A stretch of 64,000 nt of DNA from Enhydrobacter aerosaccus (GCF_900167455.1 NZ_FUWJ01000001.1:1798001-1862000), one strand, 5' to 3'; counted from the stretch's first letter, positions 45,001-54,582 are shown. Made by a program: numbers and translations. The notes: a model not told the origin generated them from the sequence alone.

Positions 45001-46271
45001 TCGCAACAATTGCCACGGGCCTTGGGCTTGCGCTGATCTTGGGTTTCCTGGCTGCGCGACTGAGGTTGCCGACCATTCTTGGCTATCTACTTGCAGGCGT
45101 GGTCATCGGGCCAAATACGCCGGGCTTTGTCGCGGACCTTCAGTTGTCCCAGCAACTGGCTGAGATCGGCGTCATTCTGCTGATGTTTAGTGTCGGCCTG
45201 CACTTTTCACTCGACGACCTGTTGGAAGTCCGCCGTATCGCACTACCCGGCGCACTCGCCCAGATCGCCACGGCGACCGCGCTCGGGGCCGCTGTAGCCT
45301 TGTGGTGGGGCTGGAGCCTCGGCGCAGCGGTCGTATTCGGGCTTGCGTTGTCAGTTGCGAGCACAGTCGTGCTGCTTCGTGCCCTGGAAGATCGTGGTGT
45401 ACTTGAATCTGTCAATGGCCGGATAGCGGTCGGCTGGCTTGTCGTCGAGGATCTGGCGATGGTCTTCACCCTCGTGCTTCTGCCGCCCCTCGCTGGCTGG
45501 CTTGACGGAGGTGAGCGCGGGCCCTTTATGCAGGCCGCAAACGAAAACGTCCTCCTGGTTCTGGCCTTCACACTCGCGAAGGTCTCCGCCTTCGTCGGCA
45601 TCATGCTCTTGGTCGGTCGCCGGACCTTTCCGTGGTTGCTTGCACAGGTGGCGCGCATCGGGTCCCATGAACTCTTTACACTCTGCGTCATCGCCGTTGC
45701 TGTCGGGATCGCCTATGGCTCGGCTGAACTCTTCGGAGTCTCCTTCGCGCTCGGCGCCTTCTTCGCCGGCGTGGTAATGCACGAGTCCGATCTCAGTCAC
45801 CGGGCGGCCGAGGAATTGCTCCCGCTGCGGGATGCGTTTGCCGTCCTGTTCTTTGTGTCCGTCGGAATGCTGTTTGATCCGGAAATTCTAATCGGCCAGC
45901 CGTTGAGGATCCTTACCGTCGTTGCAATCATCGTCGTCGGCAAGACGCTCGCGGCATTTCTCCTCGTTCTCGCTTTACGCTACCCGCTCAATACCGCGCT
46001 CACAATTTCAACGAGCTTGGCACAGATCGGCGAGTTCTCGTTCATCTTGGCCGGACTCGGCGTATCGCTTGGCCTGTTGCCAATCGAGGGACAAAACCTG
46101 ATCCTAGCCGGTGCACTCCTTTCGATCGCGCTCAATCCCCTCGTGTTTCGCGCACTTGGACCCGCAGGCCCGGATTCGAGCAAGTTCAAAGCTCGTCAGG
46201 ATTGCAGCGCGGCGGGAGGTTCCGCTAGCCGAGTTGCCGACGAAACGCGAGCTGGTGGCGGCATTGTGTGA
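44943..46271 (+). CDS. KefB/CPA2-type cation:proton antiporter lacking the TrkA domain
   Basis: A 442-residue protein with about twelve membrane helices and the CPA2 layout: LILGFLAARLRLPTILGYLLAGVVIGP, then VILLMFSVGLHFSLDDL, LEDRGVLESVNGRIAVGWLVVEDLAM and a final NPLVFRALGP. These proteins exchange K+ or Na+ for H+ across the inner membrane. The usual C-terminal TrkA-N/RCK domain is absent; after residue 405 the sequence is low-complexity, and a related reading appears in another frame to 46386. This suggests truncation by frameshift or rearrangement near 46150-46390. Confidence 0.85.
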   Translation: MVRRPIDLSTSNRQRSFTLIATIATGLGLALILGFLAARLRLPTILGYLLAGVVIGPNTPGFVADLQLSQQLAEIGVILLMFSVGLHFSLDDLLEVRRIALPGALAQIATATALGAAVALWWGWSLGAAVVFGLALSVASTVVLLRALEDRGVLESVNGRIAVGWLVVEDLAMVFTLVLLPPLAGWLDGGERGPFMQAANENVLLVLAFTLAKVSAFVGIMLLVGRRTFPWLLAQVARIGSHELFTLCVIAVAVGIAYGSAELFGVSFALGAFFAGVVMHESDLSHRAAEELLPLRDAFAVLFFVSVGMLFDPEILIGQPLRILTVVAIIVVGKTLAAFLLVLALRYPLNTALTISTSLAQIGEFSFILAGLGVSLGLLPIEGQNLILAGALLSIALNPLVFRALGPAGPDSSKFKARQDCSAAGGSASRVADETRAGGGIV

Positions 46272-46612
46272 ACTCGGGATTCCCGCACGGTCTGGCGGCG
46301 CCGCAGAACTTGCGGTCCTGAGAGGATCGGCATGTATGAGCGGTCCGTTTCAGTCCCAGCCGGCCAACGACAGATCCGGAGATTGATGCCGTTGGCGCGC
46401 GGTTTAAGCAGGCTCCCGGGTTCTCACTTGAACGCAACAACGCGGGCGTCAGATGGTCAATTGAGACGCGGGCCGCAATGATGCGACGACTATCGACTGC
46501 TATCGCTGAGACAACATCGCCTTTGGTACTCTGCCCTATCCCATTCTACTCCACAGTACTCCCCGTCACGCCCACTCATCTATTTTTGGCTATCTTAATG
46601 CGCTGATTTTTC
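46272..46612. other. Degenerate tail of the antiporter gene and spacer
   Basis: No intact gene is seen. Up to about 46386 another frame carries a peptide (PTKRELVAALCELGIPARSGGAAEL) that may be decayed C-terminal coding sequence. The rest, 46387-46612, is A+T-richer and ends in the hairpin-like TGCGCTGATTTTTCAGCGCA just at the border of repeat copy B. Confidence 0.4.
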
Positions 46613-46810
46613 AGCGCAATTTTTTTTGATCGCGCGTCGCGATCCGAACTGCGCACCGACAAAAATTTCCGGTGCTGATTTTCAACAGAAAATCGCGCGA
46701 TTCCGATTCAACGAGGTTTCAGCGACTATCGACAACGACTGGTCGATTCTTTCGCTTCGTCGATCACGCAACGCATTGCACGTCAGCGTCAGAAATACCG
46801 TCATCGCTTT
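46613..46810. repeat. Dispersed repeat of about 200 bases, copy B
   Basis: Related to 33981-34184 (copy A), same orientation. Shared blocks include the T-run after AGCGCAA at the left, TTTCAGCGACTATCG followed by TGGTCGATT, and ACCGTCATCGCTTT at the right. The left edge carries TGCGCTGA-TTTT-TCAGCGCA, an inverted repeat. It directly precedes the minus-strand defence island. Confidence 0.6.
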
Positions 46811-46859
46811 AGCACGACCGGCAATCATTCGCCATCGGCCCGCACGCCAAGTCTCTCGC

Positions 46860-48098
46860 TTAGTACCATCTCGACGGCGTGAAGGCGTGTTCGTCGTCGT
46901 CGCCGAACAAATGCGCGGCGGCGAACCGCTCCTCGATCGCCTGCGCAGAAAGGCGCGCTTCACGCTTTGCCAGATGATCCTGTGCCCAGGAGAGGAACGT
47001 CGTAAGGCGTGCCGTCGGCTCGGCTGCGACTTCTGTCGTGAGCATGGCGATGAGCCGGCGCAGCCGATCGAGCTCGTCGAGTTCCGCCAGGATGGCCCCA
47101 AGCCCGGCGATGCGACGATCCTCGATATGCTTGGCGCGCTCCGCCAGTTCGCGCCGGCGTCGCTCTTCCTCCCTTCTCCGCTCCTCCGCTTCCCTCTTGA
47201 GCCGTTGCTCTGTCTTTGCCGCAGCGAGCACCGCGAGCCCGACGCCGATCTCGCTCGCCATGGTCTCGAGCCGTTGGATCTTGGCGTCGCGGAAGCTGCG
47301 ACGAGGGCCCGTGCCTCCTCCGAACACATAGACCTGCTCGAACTCGAACGAGAGCTGACCTGTCGGGTGATAGTCCCATTCCGGAAATCGCGGCCTGTCG
47401 AGGAGCACCGCATCCCAAGCATTGCGCCGTGCCGCCAGGTCGCGCTTGCGTTGCCATGCCTCCTCCTTGCTACGCTCGGCGTCGGTCAACACATGCTTCT
47501 CGCGCTTGACCAGCTCGGAGATCGAAAAACCGATGACTTCGGTCTCCGATTTGAAGTGCGCCGCGCCCTCACCGCCGACAAGCTGGAATCCCTGCAAGGA
47601 AGCCGCCCGTACGATCCGCAGCAGAATAACTGCGAGGCGATCGACGGATCGCGGCGCAACCTCGCACTTGATGAGTCCACCCTGGCTGACGGCGACCAGG
47701 CCGATATCGGATGGTTTCGCCTTTCTGAGCGCCGCGATGGTGCGGTCGACGATCGGGTGCGGCGGTGCAGCTTCGTTGTCGTCGCCGTCGGATGCCTGTA
47801 TGCGTGCCTGCTCGCGTGCGGCCGCGAGCTTGGCCGATTCACGACCGAGCTCACCATCGGAAATCGTGATCCTGTCGGGAGCGCCGGGCTTGGCTTCCGG
47901 CAGTGGCGTCTGCTTCACCTTCTTCCCGGCCGCCTTTTTCGCCCACCAGCCAAGCGGCGGGTTGGGGATACCGTGCTTTCTGCAGATCTTGTGGAGCGCA
48001 ACATCGGAGATGGCGAAATCCTTCGCCAAGTGCGTCATCGGCTTGGACCAAACGAGCTCGTAGAATTGCTCACGCGTGAAGACTCGGGCCACGGTCAC
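46860..48098 (-). CDS. Hypothetical protein with an HTH-like N-terminus, coupled to AbiE genes
   Basis: A 412-residue protein from a GTG at 48098, or up to 431 from 48155. The N-terminus FTREQFYELVWSKPMTHLAKDFAISDVALHKICRKHGIPNPPLGWWAKKAAGK looks like an HTH region and is shared by many uncharacterised bacterial proteins on accessory DNA. A central domain (about 120-290) is followed by a long charged coiled coil (RLKREAEERRREEERRRRELAERA). The GTG at 48098 overlaps the stop of the 65-residue ORF (GTGA), which supports that start. Function unknown; likely part of the AbiE transcription unit. Confidence 0.7.
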   Translation of the reverse strand: MTVARVFTREQFYELVWSKPMTHLAKDFAISDVALHKICRKHGIPNPPLGWWAKKAAGKKVKQTPLPEAKPGAPDRITISDGELGRESAKLAAAREQARIQASDGDDNEAAPPHPIVDRTIAALRKAKPSDIGLVAVSQGGLIKCEVAPRSVDRLAVILLRIVRAASLQGFQLVGGEGAAHFKSETEVIGFSISELVKREKHVLTDAERSKEEAWQRKRDLAARRNAWDAVLLDRPRFPEWDYHPTGQLSFEFEQVYVFGGGTGPRRSFRDAKIQRLETMASEIGVGLAVLAAAKTEQRLKREAEERRREEERRRRELAERAKHIEDRRIAGLGAILAELDELDRLRRLIAMLTTEVAAEPTARLTTFLSWAQDHLAKREARLSAQAIEERFAAAHLFGDDDEHAFTPSRWY

Positions 48099-48292
48099 CC
48101 TCTCGTCAATCCGTACACCTTCGGAGGTGCAATCAAGTTGGTTGGTACCGCGCATGCCATTAATAGGTCAGGCGTTGCGTCACTTTGTGCCGCCACCCAG
48201 CGAAGCTCCGTCAGAGAAATGTATGCACGCTTCTGACGGATGAGGTCGAAATTCACTCGACGAAGTACGTCATCGTCCATTGAACCAGACAT
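48095..48292 (-). CDS. Small 65-residue protein between AbiEii and the HTH-like protein
   Basis: Starts MSGSMDDDVLRRVNFDLIRQKRAYISLTELRWVAAQSDATPDLLMAC; soluble and without a known domain. Its ATG overlaps the abiEii stop by one base (TGATG) and its stop overlaps the GTG of the following gene (GTGA). This double coupling is the main evidence that it is a real gene. Codon 5 (48280) is an alternative start. Confidence 0.5.
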   Translation of the reverse strand: MSGSMDDDVLRRVNFDLIRQKRAYISLTELRWVAAQSDATPDLLMACAVPTNLIAPPKVYGLTRG

Positions 48293-49269
48293 CAACCGTC
48301 GAGCCCACGATGCTTCCGCACGTTCTGGCACTTCCAGGCAAGCATCGGCATGGCCCCCATGCGGGCGCGGATCTCGGGTTCAACGTCCAGCAGCTCGGTA
48401 TTGACCTCCCCACGGTCGAGTACGCAGTCGAGAAACTCCCGCTCGGCCGTCGTCAAGTCGAGAAGAAAGGCAAATTTCTCTCGGCAGAGAGCGACGGTTT
48501 CCTCAACCCAAGTGTCGATAGCACGCCGGTCAGCGAAATAGCCGCGCGGCAGACAAATCATAAGCTTTTGCCGAAGCTCGCGCGGATCACCTTTGATGGA
48601 ATCGATTGACACTGTTCGCCAGTCTCGGCGCCCGCAGGCGCCAAAAGCGAGCATGGCGGCCTTGATCTTCTTCCAGTCGAGACCATCGAGCGACAGGATG
48701 CGGCGCGCGTCAAAAAGATCGCGTGCGGCGTGCCGGTCGAAGAGTGCAACAAGCTTGCCGGCGACGATCTCATGCAGGTCGAGGACCAACACTCGTTCTG
48801 CTCGCACGTCACCAAGCGCAGTGGACGGCATACGAGTGGCGCCAAACAGCGGCTGGCGCGCCATGTAGTTCACATCGAGCTCCAGCGTGGCGTTTCCGCC
48901 CAACGCGGAGTCAAAGCGCAGAAGCCACTTGCCGCCTGCATGTTCGTCAGGCCGGCGTCGAACGAAATAGCCTTGAGATGCGAGGAGGCGGTTCAGAGCA
49001 GCTTCGACCTCTGGCCGCTCAGCTTCCATCGCCGACCGATCAAGCGCGCCGACATAGTTGAGATCGATATCAACCGACAGCCGGTCGAGACCAAGATGAA
49101 AGACATTGAGCGCCGTGCCGCCCTTGAGAGCGAGCCGTTCACTCAAGATGGTATCGCCCGCAGTTTCCTGCAGGATATCGAGCAGCCGGATTACCTTTTC
49201 GAGCGTCCCGGCCTGATGACCGGTATCGTCGGCAATCCGCTGAAGCGTCTGAATCGAAGGCGCCGCCAT
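48292..49269 (-). CDS. AbiEii-type nucleotidyltransferase toxin
   Basis: A 325-residue protein of the AbiEii/AbiGii family: LALKGGTALNVFHLGLDRLSVDIDLNYVG carries the GG and DxD nucleotidyltransferase motifs, then LELDVNYMARQPLF and LDLHEIVAGKLVALFDRHAARDLFDARRI, with Lys and Asp typical of the family. AbiEii toxins modify tRNA or other targets with nucleotides and cause abortive infection. The start follows directly on the abiEi stop (TGAATG). Confidence 0.9.
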   Translation of the reverse strand: MAAPSIQTLQRIADDTGHQAGTLEKVIRLLDILQETAGDTILSERLALKGGTALNVFHLGLDRLSVDIDLNYVGALDRSAMEAERPEVEAALNRLLASQGYFVRRRPDEHAGGKWLLRFDSALGGNATLELDVNYMARQPLFGATRMPSTALGDVRAERVLVLDLHEIVAGKLVALFDRHAARDLFDARRILSLDGLDWKKIKAAMLAFGACGRRDWRTVSIDSIKGDPRELRQKLMICLPRGYFADRRAIDTWVEETVALCREKFAFLLDLTTAEREFLDCVLDRGEVNTELLDVEPEIRARMGAMPMLAWKCQNVRKHRGLDG

Positions 49270-50079
49270 TCACAGCCCCTCGAACCGGCGTTCTACGACG
49301 TCGACGGGCAGGATTACGTTCCAGCCCTTGGCCGTCCTCCCCTCTCCCGGCCTGGCGCCCAGGGCATAACGAGCCTGACGCGGTGCCATCGCGTGCAGTT
49401 GCCGGAGCGCTGCGTCGGGAATGCCAAGCCGCTTTTGCTCGCGCTCGAGCCAGAAGCCCAGCGCACCGGCCGCCGCCGCGTTGCCGAGCGCGCGCATGTG
49501 GCGGACCAGTGCTGCAGCATCGACCCGTGCGACGAGGTCGAGAGAGTTGAACAGCTCATCCGCCCCGCCGGCGAGTTCGTAGCGGTCGAACAGATCTGCG
49601 ATCGTGCGCTCGACCGTCGTGACGCGAACATCGAGCCCCATGCGGTCGACAACCGTCACCCCGTCCTTCACCTCTCCGCCTCGCCGAGCGATGCCGCGCG
49701 GCGGCTTGATGAAGCGGCACGAAAAGCCGGCGGCTTCAAGCACACCCGGCTCACCGGGTGCGATCACCTGGACCTCATACCCCTCCGTGTAGGCGGAGCC
49801 ATGCAGCTCCATCGCCGAGTGATAGGCGATGACAGCGCCCCGGCGTAGTCGGGATGCTGCCAAGAACCGGTCGACCGACCACTTTCGGGCGTCGGCGTGT
49901 TTGGGAACGGAAGCGAAGACGCCCCGCGCGACCCGCTTGATGTTGCCGGCGTGAAGGTGCTGAGCAAGCATCGCGGTGACGACCTTGTCACTCGGGTCCC
50001 GGCCTACCGCAGCCGCGTATTCCGCGCGGTCGAAGACCGGATGCGCGCTAAAGAAAGGGGCGGAGATGAGCCGGGACAT
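49270..50079 (-). CDS. AbiEi-type antitoxin
   Basis: A 269-residue protein with an N-terminal winged HTH (PVFDRAEYAAAVGRDPSDKVVTAMLAQHLHAGNIKRVARGVFASVP) and the AbiEi antitoxin domains: LAASRLRRGAVIAYHSAMELHG, RVTTVERTIADLFDRYELAGG and DAAALVRHMRALGN. AbiEi represses its own operon and neutralises AbiEii. The ATG at 50079 was chosen because an inverted-repeat operator lies just upstream; longer starts at 50115 and 50163 would cross it. Confidence 0.85.
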   Translation of the reverse strand: MSRLISAPFFSAHPVFDRAEYAAAVGRDPSDKVVTAMLAQHLHAGNIKRVARGVFASVPKHADARKWSVDRFLAASRLRRGAVIAYHSAMELHGSAYTEGYEVQVIAPGEPGVLEAAGFSCRFIKPPRGIARRGGEVKDGVTVVDRMGLDVRVTTVERTIADLFDRYELAGGADELFNSLDLVARVDAAALVRHMRALGNAAAAGALGFWLEREQKRLGIPDAALRQLHAMAPRQARYALGARPGEGRTAKGWNVILPVDVVERRFEGL

Positions 50080-50109
50080 GACATGAGTTACTTTGTCTAA
50101 GTCGGAGAT

Positions 50110-50130
50110 AACCATATATAAAATATGGTT
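50110..50130. promoter_or_regulatory. Inverted repeat, probable AbiEi operator
   Basis: AACCATAT-N5-ATATGGTT is a perfect 8-base-arm dyad, 30 bases upstream of the chosen abiEi start. AbiEi antitoxins bind inverted repeats in front of their operons. The remainder of 50131-50411 shows no gene. Confidence 0.65.
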
Positions 50131-50411
50131 CAATCCGTCAACGAGAGAGTCCCGCATTCCCAATGCGGCCCTTCTCGTACACAGGCCTTAGCCACATATC
50201 ATGTATTGCTTCATACATTCATAACAAAGTTATGGCCCGGGCGGCCTGTCCTCCGAAGGTGGACGTCACAGGTTGAACGAGGGCTCCGCAATACAGGGTG
50301 GACTGGATGGTGACGGAGCTTAATACCGCCATCAATTATTAGCACGGCACCGCCCACGATTGGGATTCCAGGAATTCTCTACTCTTGGCTAGCGTGAGTT
50401 CGTAAAGTCCA

Positions 50412-53400
50412 TCACTCGGACCAAGTCGGGCGGGAGCGACCAAGCCGCCTGATGATTGCTGCCGCACTACCCTCTTCGAATCTAGCACTCAGGACGCTGG
50501 GCCCGCGATCGCGCATGGTGCGCCGGAGTTTCACGACACGTTGGAAGTCCGGTGTGCAAACCCAAACTGAGTCATCCTGATCATCAATTTCGACCCTGTA
50601 GGGCCGGTCCGGAGCTGGATCGGATTCGTATGTGTCGGGATTGACATTGCGCCGCCATTCCCTGTCGCTCCACTTTTGAGCGCCGCTTCTGAGCATGTCG
50701 TTCCGAAACTGCTTCCAGATTTCCGCCGTCTCGGGTGTCGGCCATTCGTCCGCGTCCGTCAGCGCGGCAACCTCGTTGCTTCCCAGCCATTCCACCAGTC
50801 CGGCGCTGTCGACAAAGACAGGGTTCAGATCATTGACAGCCGCGAGCGCGCCGGCACGCGTAGGAAGTCCCGCTCTTACGAGCATCGCCATCATGAAGCG
50901 CGGAAGTCCCGTCTCAAGGCATGCCGCCGCACCCCCAGAAATAATGTTGCCCTCCCAGCCCAACGCAATCCTGCGCATGCGCAACGCTTCGAGCGCCCAG
51001 ACCAGCCGATAGGCAAATGCATCCTCGATGAAGCGCATGTTGTCGGGTCCGATTTCGCTCACCGGCACACCGGCAACCCATGCATTAAGGATGTCGCGCC
51101 AGTCGGCGGGGAGCGGATCGTCGGGAGCGAACGGCCTGATGGCGAGCAGCCGCTCGGCAAGCTGCGCCAGAGCTTCCTGAAGAACTTCCAGGGCACCGGG
51201 AAGAGCGGCAAGATCGGCGCGGTCGAGATGGGCCGCGAGATCATCCGCCATCGAGTCAAGTTTGAGCCCGGCTTCAAGGCCAACGCCCATGGCGAAATGA
51301 CTGCGGCGCTGTTGCGCCGTCGTGCTGGCCCAGATGAGCCGCGACCGCGCTTGGAGCAGGGCTAGCTGCCGCTCCCGCGCGCCCTCCACACGGCGTGCGA
51401 TCTGTCGCGCCCAAAGCGAACCATTCAGGGCCTCGTCGATGAGCGCAGGCAGATCGTCAGCATTCGCATCAAGAGCTTCAATCAGGCCCAGAATGGTGTT
51501 GTCCAGTTTCTCCAGAAGGAGTTCCAGCGGCTCGTCGCCCTCCTCGTCTACATGAACGTCCCAGGCCTGCCTGTTATTGGCCAGATACTCAAAGGCATCT
51601 GCCCGGTTCAATATCCCTCCGCGCGCAAGGCGGCGGAGAATTTCCGTCACGATCTGGATCAGCCCGCTTTCAAGGGAGCGGGCTCGCGATGAGTTTACGA
51701 GATCGCGCCACGCCTGCCTTCGCCAGCGCACCGGCTCATACATGATATGGACCACGAGTCCCTCGAGATCGACGAATGCGCGGCCCGCCCGTCCGGCCAC
51801 ATTGGCAAATTCTTCGCCGGACAGCGCGACACCAGCCCGGTAGAGGCTGGGTACCAACAAGACGGCGGCGTTGAGATTGAGGCCCTGCGCGAGAGTCGGC
51901 GATGCGATCGTAACCGTGAGAATTCCCTCATTGAGAAGGCGCTCGACTTCGCGAAGGAACGGATTGGGCAGGCGGGCATGATGAATGGCGACGCCGACAT
52001 CAAGGCACATGACCGCTGGGTGATCTTCGCCAAGCCATTCTGTTCCGATGGCCTTGGCTCTTTCGATCGCGGGGGCATTGGCGAGCAGAGGCGGAAGGAA
52101 CCCGCGGCGGGAAAGATCAACGATCTTCTCTGCATAGCTTTCGACATGGTCCCTTTGCGTGCAGAAGACGAGCGTGCGCTTGCCCTCATCGGCGAAGCGC
52201 CACGCCGCAGCGAGCGTCAGTTCGGCGTTGTCTCTGGGGAAGGGCGTGCGGCGAGGACGGATCGGCGGTTGCTGCTCGACAAACTGCTGGATGAAGGGTC
52301 CGTCGTCGTCAAGGTCGAACGTCAGCCGGGCGCCTTGGCCGGTCCAGGCAAGTGTTCCAAAACGCTGGCGTGTCGGACGCCATTCCGACTTGACAGGAGC
52401 GCCGTCCGCGTTGGACCGCATCCAAGCGGTCAAATCGTCAAGCTGCTCTCCATCCGGCAGAATGGCTGAGAGACAGACAATGCGCCGCTCGCCGGCGTCG
52501 TCACGCCGCAAGAGTCGCTGCACGAGAACTTCGTACCGGAGTTCGCGTTCGCTGGGACCGATCAGGTGCCCTTCATCAAGCACGATCAGACCGACATCAT
52601 CGATGAGGTCTGGATCGTTTCTCAGCGCGAAATCAAGCTTCTCGGGTGTCGCTATCACAATCTGCCGCGTGCGAAGCGCGTCTTCGTCGCCCGGCATCAT
52701 GCCGCTCGCGCCGTACAATGAGGAAACCGAGAATCCCAACGGGGCGAAAGTCCGGCGGAACGATCGTTCGGTCTGGGCGGAAAGGGCGCGCAGCGGCGTC
52801 ACGATAAGGATGCGCTTGCCAGCGCTGAGCGACATCAAGGCGCAGACTTCAGCAACCCTCGTTTTGCCTGCGCTGGTTGGAAGTGCCACGACCAGATCGT
52901 CGTCGAGCTCAGTTGCGCGGCGCGCCGCCTCCAGTTGCGATGGCCAAAGCTCGATCTCCGCTATGTCGCGTGCATAGAGCGATGCGAGAAACAGCTCCCG
53001 CAGTTCGCCGTATTCAGTAGCACCCTGCGGCCCCTCGGACGGCAGAATGCGGTGAAGACTGTGCGCCCATAGATCGTCGATCAGGTTGAGCGCAACGCGA
53101 ATGATCCACCACAGGGAAACCGCACCTGAATCGCCGGCAACACGCAGCGCTCGCCTGAGGAGCGCAAGAGCCTCCTCCTGTAGAGCGGCAGAACCCGTGG
53201 CAAGCGCGAAGTCGAAGATCGCAAACGCTCGATGTACTGTCGTGGTCAATATGACAGAAATGGTGTCGTCAAAGTCGGCGGCACCCTCCGCCAGGCTGGC
53301 GCGGATAGCGCCGTCCTGATGCAGCGGATCACGGAGCCATGTACGCGCTTCGTTTCTCAGGGTCCGAAGATCCCTGAGAATCAGGCGGGCGAGCGCAAGT

Positions 53401-53819
53401 TCCCCCGGCGCGAAATTCGGATCCTCCTCACGCTGGCTGATGAGCGAGTAGGCCATCGCCGAATAGCCGGCAAGGTGATAGGAGGCCGCGCCCATCACGC
53501 GCCAGAAGCCGCGTTGCAGCGTTTCCGGCGAGCCGTTGCGAACGAGCGCCTCGAATGCGTTTCCCGCCTTCAGGAATCCGGGACGCCACACGCCTGTGTC
53601 GGCGCCCTGTTCACGCAAGGCAAGGGAAGCCCGGAGCAAGGAGAATCCATACTCGGACAGATCGGTGTCCAGCGTTTCCGCGAACTGCGGCGCGCCAGCG
53701 GGAAGCTCGCCTTCGCGACGGATGATCGCGCGGGCTTCACCACGGTAGAGCAAGCGTCCGCGGACATTGTCCCGCGTCGCTGTGCTGATAAAAGCTTGCA
53801 GTTCGTCAATCGTCTCCAA
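50412..53819 (-). CDS. hamB: Hachiman helicase HamB
   Basis: A 1135-residue superfamily 2 helicase. An N-terminal helical region (about 1-300) precedes motif I ALPTSAGKTRVAEV, motif Ia TPLRALSAQTERSF, motif II VLDEGH, motif III CLSAILPDGEQ, then the second RecA domain with LVFCTQRDHVESYAEKI and motif VI AGRAGRAF. A long C-terminal helical part follows. HamB helicases load on DNA ends and control the HamA nuclease. It overlaps hamA by 14 bases. The pairing with a DUF1837 protein identifies Hachiman. Confidence 0.85.
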   Translation of the reverse strand: METIDELQAFISTATRDNVRGRLLYRGEARAIIRREGELPAGAPQFAETLDTDLSEYGFSLLRASLALREQGADTGVWRPGFLKAGNAFEALVRNGSPETLQRGFWRVMGAASYHLAGYSAMAYSLISQREEDPNFAPGELALARLILRDLRTLRNEARTWLRDPLHQDGAIRASLAEGAADFDDTISVILTTTVHRAFAIFDFALATGSAALQEEALALLRRALRVAGDSGAVSLWWIIRVALNLIDDLWAHSLHRILPSEGPQGATEYGELRELFLASLYARDIAEIELWPSQLEAARRATELDDDLVVALPTSAGKTRVAEVCALMSLSAGKRILIVTPLRALSAQTERSFRRTFAPLGFSVSSLYGASGMMPGDEDALRTRQIVIATPEKLDFALRNDPDLIDDVGLIVLDEGHLIGPSERELRYEVLVQRLLRRDDAGERRIVCLSAILPDGEQLDDLTAWMRSNADGAPVKSEWRPTRQRFGTLAWTGQGARLTFDLDDDGPFIQQFVEQQPPIRPRRTPFPRDNAELTLAAAWRFADEGKRTLVFCTQRDHVESYAEKIVDLSRRGFLPPLLANAPAIERAKAIGTEWLGEDHPAVMCLDVGVAIHHARLPNPFLREVERLLNEGILTVTIASPTLAQGLNLNAAVLLVPSLYRAGVALSGEEFANVAGRAGRAFVDLEGLVVHIMYEPVRWRRQAWRDLVNSSRARSLESGLIQIVTEILRRLARGGILNRADAFEYLANNRQAWDVHVDEEGDEPLELLLEKLDNTILGLIEALDANADDLPALIDEALNGSLWARQIARRVEGARERQLALLQARSRLIWASTTAQQRRSHFAMGVGLEAGLKLDSMADDLAAHLDRADLAALPGALEVLQEALAQLAERLLAIRPFAPDDPLPADWRDILNAWVAGVPVSEIGPDNMRFIEDAFAYRLVWALEALRMRRIALGWEGNIISGGAAACLETGLPRFMMAMLVRAGLPTRAGALAAVNDLNPVFVDSAGLVEWLGSNEVAALTDADEWPTPETAEIWKQFRNDMLRSGAQKWSDREWRRNVNPDTYESDPAPDRPYRVEIDDQDDSVWVCTPDFQRVVKLRRTMRDRGPSVLSARFEEGSAAAIIRRLGRSRPTWSE

Positions 53820-54582
53820 GGTTGCCGGCCTCTTCGTAAATCTCGGCTATGAAAGCCTGATGGCCCTCGACGTGGAACCCGGCGGAGAGGTGGTTGTGCG
53901 CCCCGTCGGCCTCTTCCAGATCGGCTTCCAGAACGGCGTCTGTGTTGTTTCCCGAGAGCGCGAACAGCCCATGCGTGATCCGCTGCGGCGGAACAGCCCT
54001 AAGCGCTACCTCATCCCGGATTCGCCGCCCCAGGGCCTTGTCGTTTTCATCATCCGATTCAAGCAAACGATCGGCGACGAACAGCAGGGATATAGTCGTC
54101 GGGCGGCCATCATTCTCGGAAAGACGCTCGCGGGCATCGGCGACGACGCCCTGCGGGACCGTGCGCCCGCTCTTGGCCTCGCCCTTGAGGAAAAGAAGCC
54201 GCCGCTCGTCATCCTCATCAATACCGACGTAATCATCTCCGCGCAGTGCCATCTCGCGACCGTCCTTGTAACGCAAGCGGCGCACGGGGATACGGAATCC
54301 AGTGTGGTGCTCAATGAATTCGGAGGCGATGATCTCGCCCAATTCTCCGGAGCGCTCGCGCGCCGTGCGCGGCAATCGTTCCCTGAGTATGGCGGACGCT
54401 CCGGGAAACCCTAGACGTTCCACATCGTCCGCGATCTGCTCGAGCTTGTCGTAGTGGGAGCGGACGCGCTCGATAAGCTCGTCCTTGATGGCCGCCCTTC
54501 CACCAGCCTTTTCGGTCAGGCCGCACAGCTTCTTTCTTTCGCCGCGGGCCGTTTCGTCGATATCGCACCAATCATCGAACAT
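53806..54582 (-). CDS. hamA: Hachiman nuclease HamA (DUF1837)
   Basis: A 258-residue protein of the DUF1837 type: RSGELGEIIASEFIEHHTGFRIPVRRLRYKDGREMALRGDDYVGID and then FLKGEAKSG. These give the E, D and E-x-K set of a PD-(D/E)xK-like nuclease. HamA cuts DNA non-specifically once released by HamB and so aborts phage infection. It precedes and overlaps hamB, and follows an HNH gene by 95 bases, so the two systems may share a transcript. Confidence 0.85.
   Translation of the reverse strand: MFDDWCDIDETARGERKKLCGLTEKAGGRAAIKDELIERVRSHYDKLEQIADDVERLGFPGASAILRERLPRTARERSGELGEIIASEFIEHHTGFRIPVRRLRYKDGREMALRGDDYVGIDEDDERRLLFLKGEAKSGRTVPQGVVADARERLSENDGRPTTISLLFVADRLLESDDENDKALGRRIRDEVALRAVPPQRITHGLFALSGNNTDAVLEADLEEADGAHNHLSAGFHVEGHQAFIAEIYEEAGNLGDD

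Noticed and set aside
46626..48236. Plus-strand open frame of 536 codons opposite the HTH-like gene
   Set aside because: It runs through repeat B and antisense to a protein whose start and stop are coupled to its neighbours.
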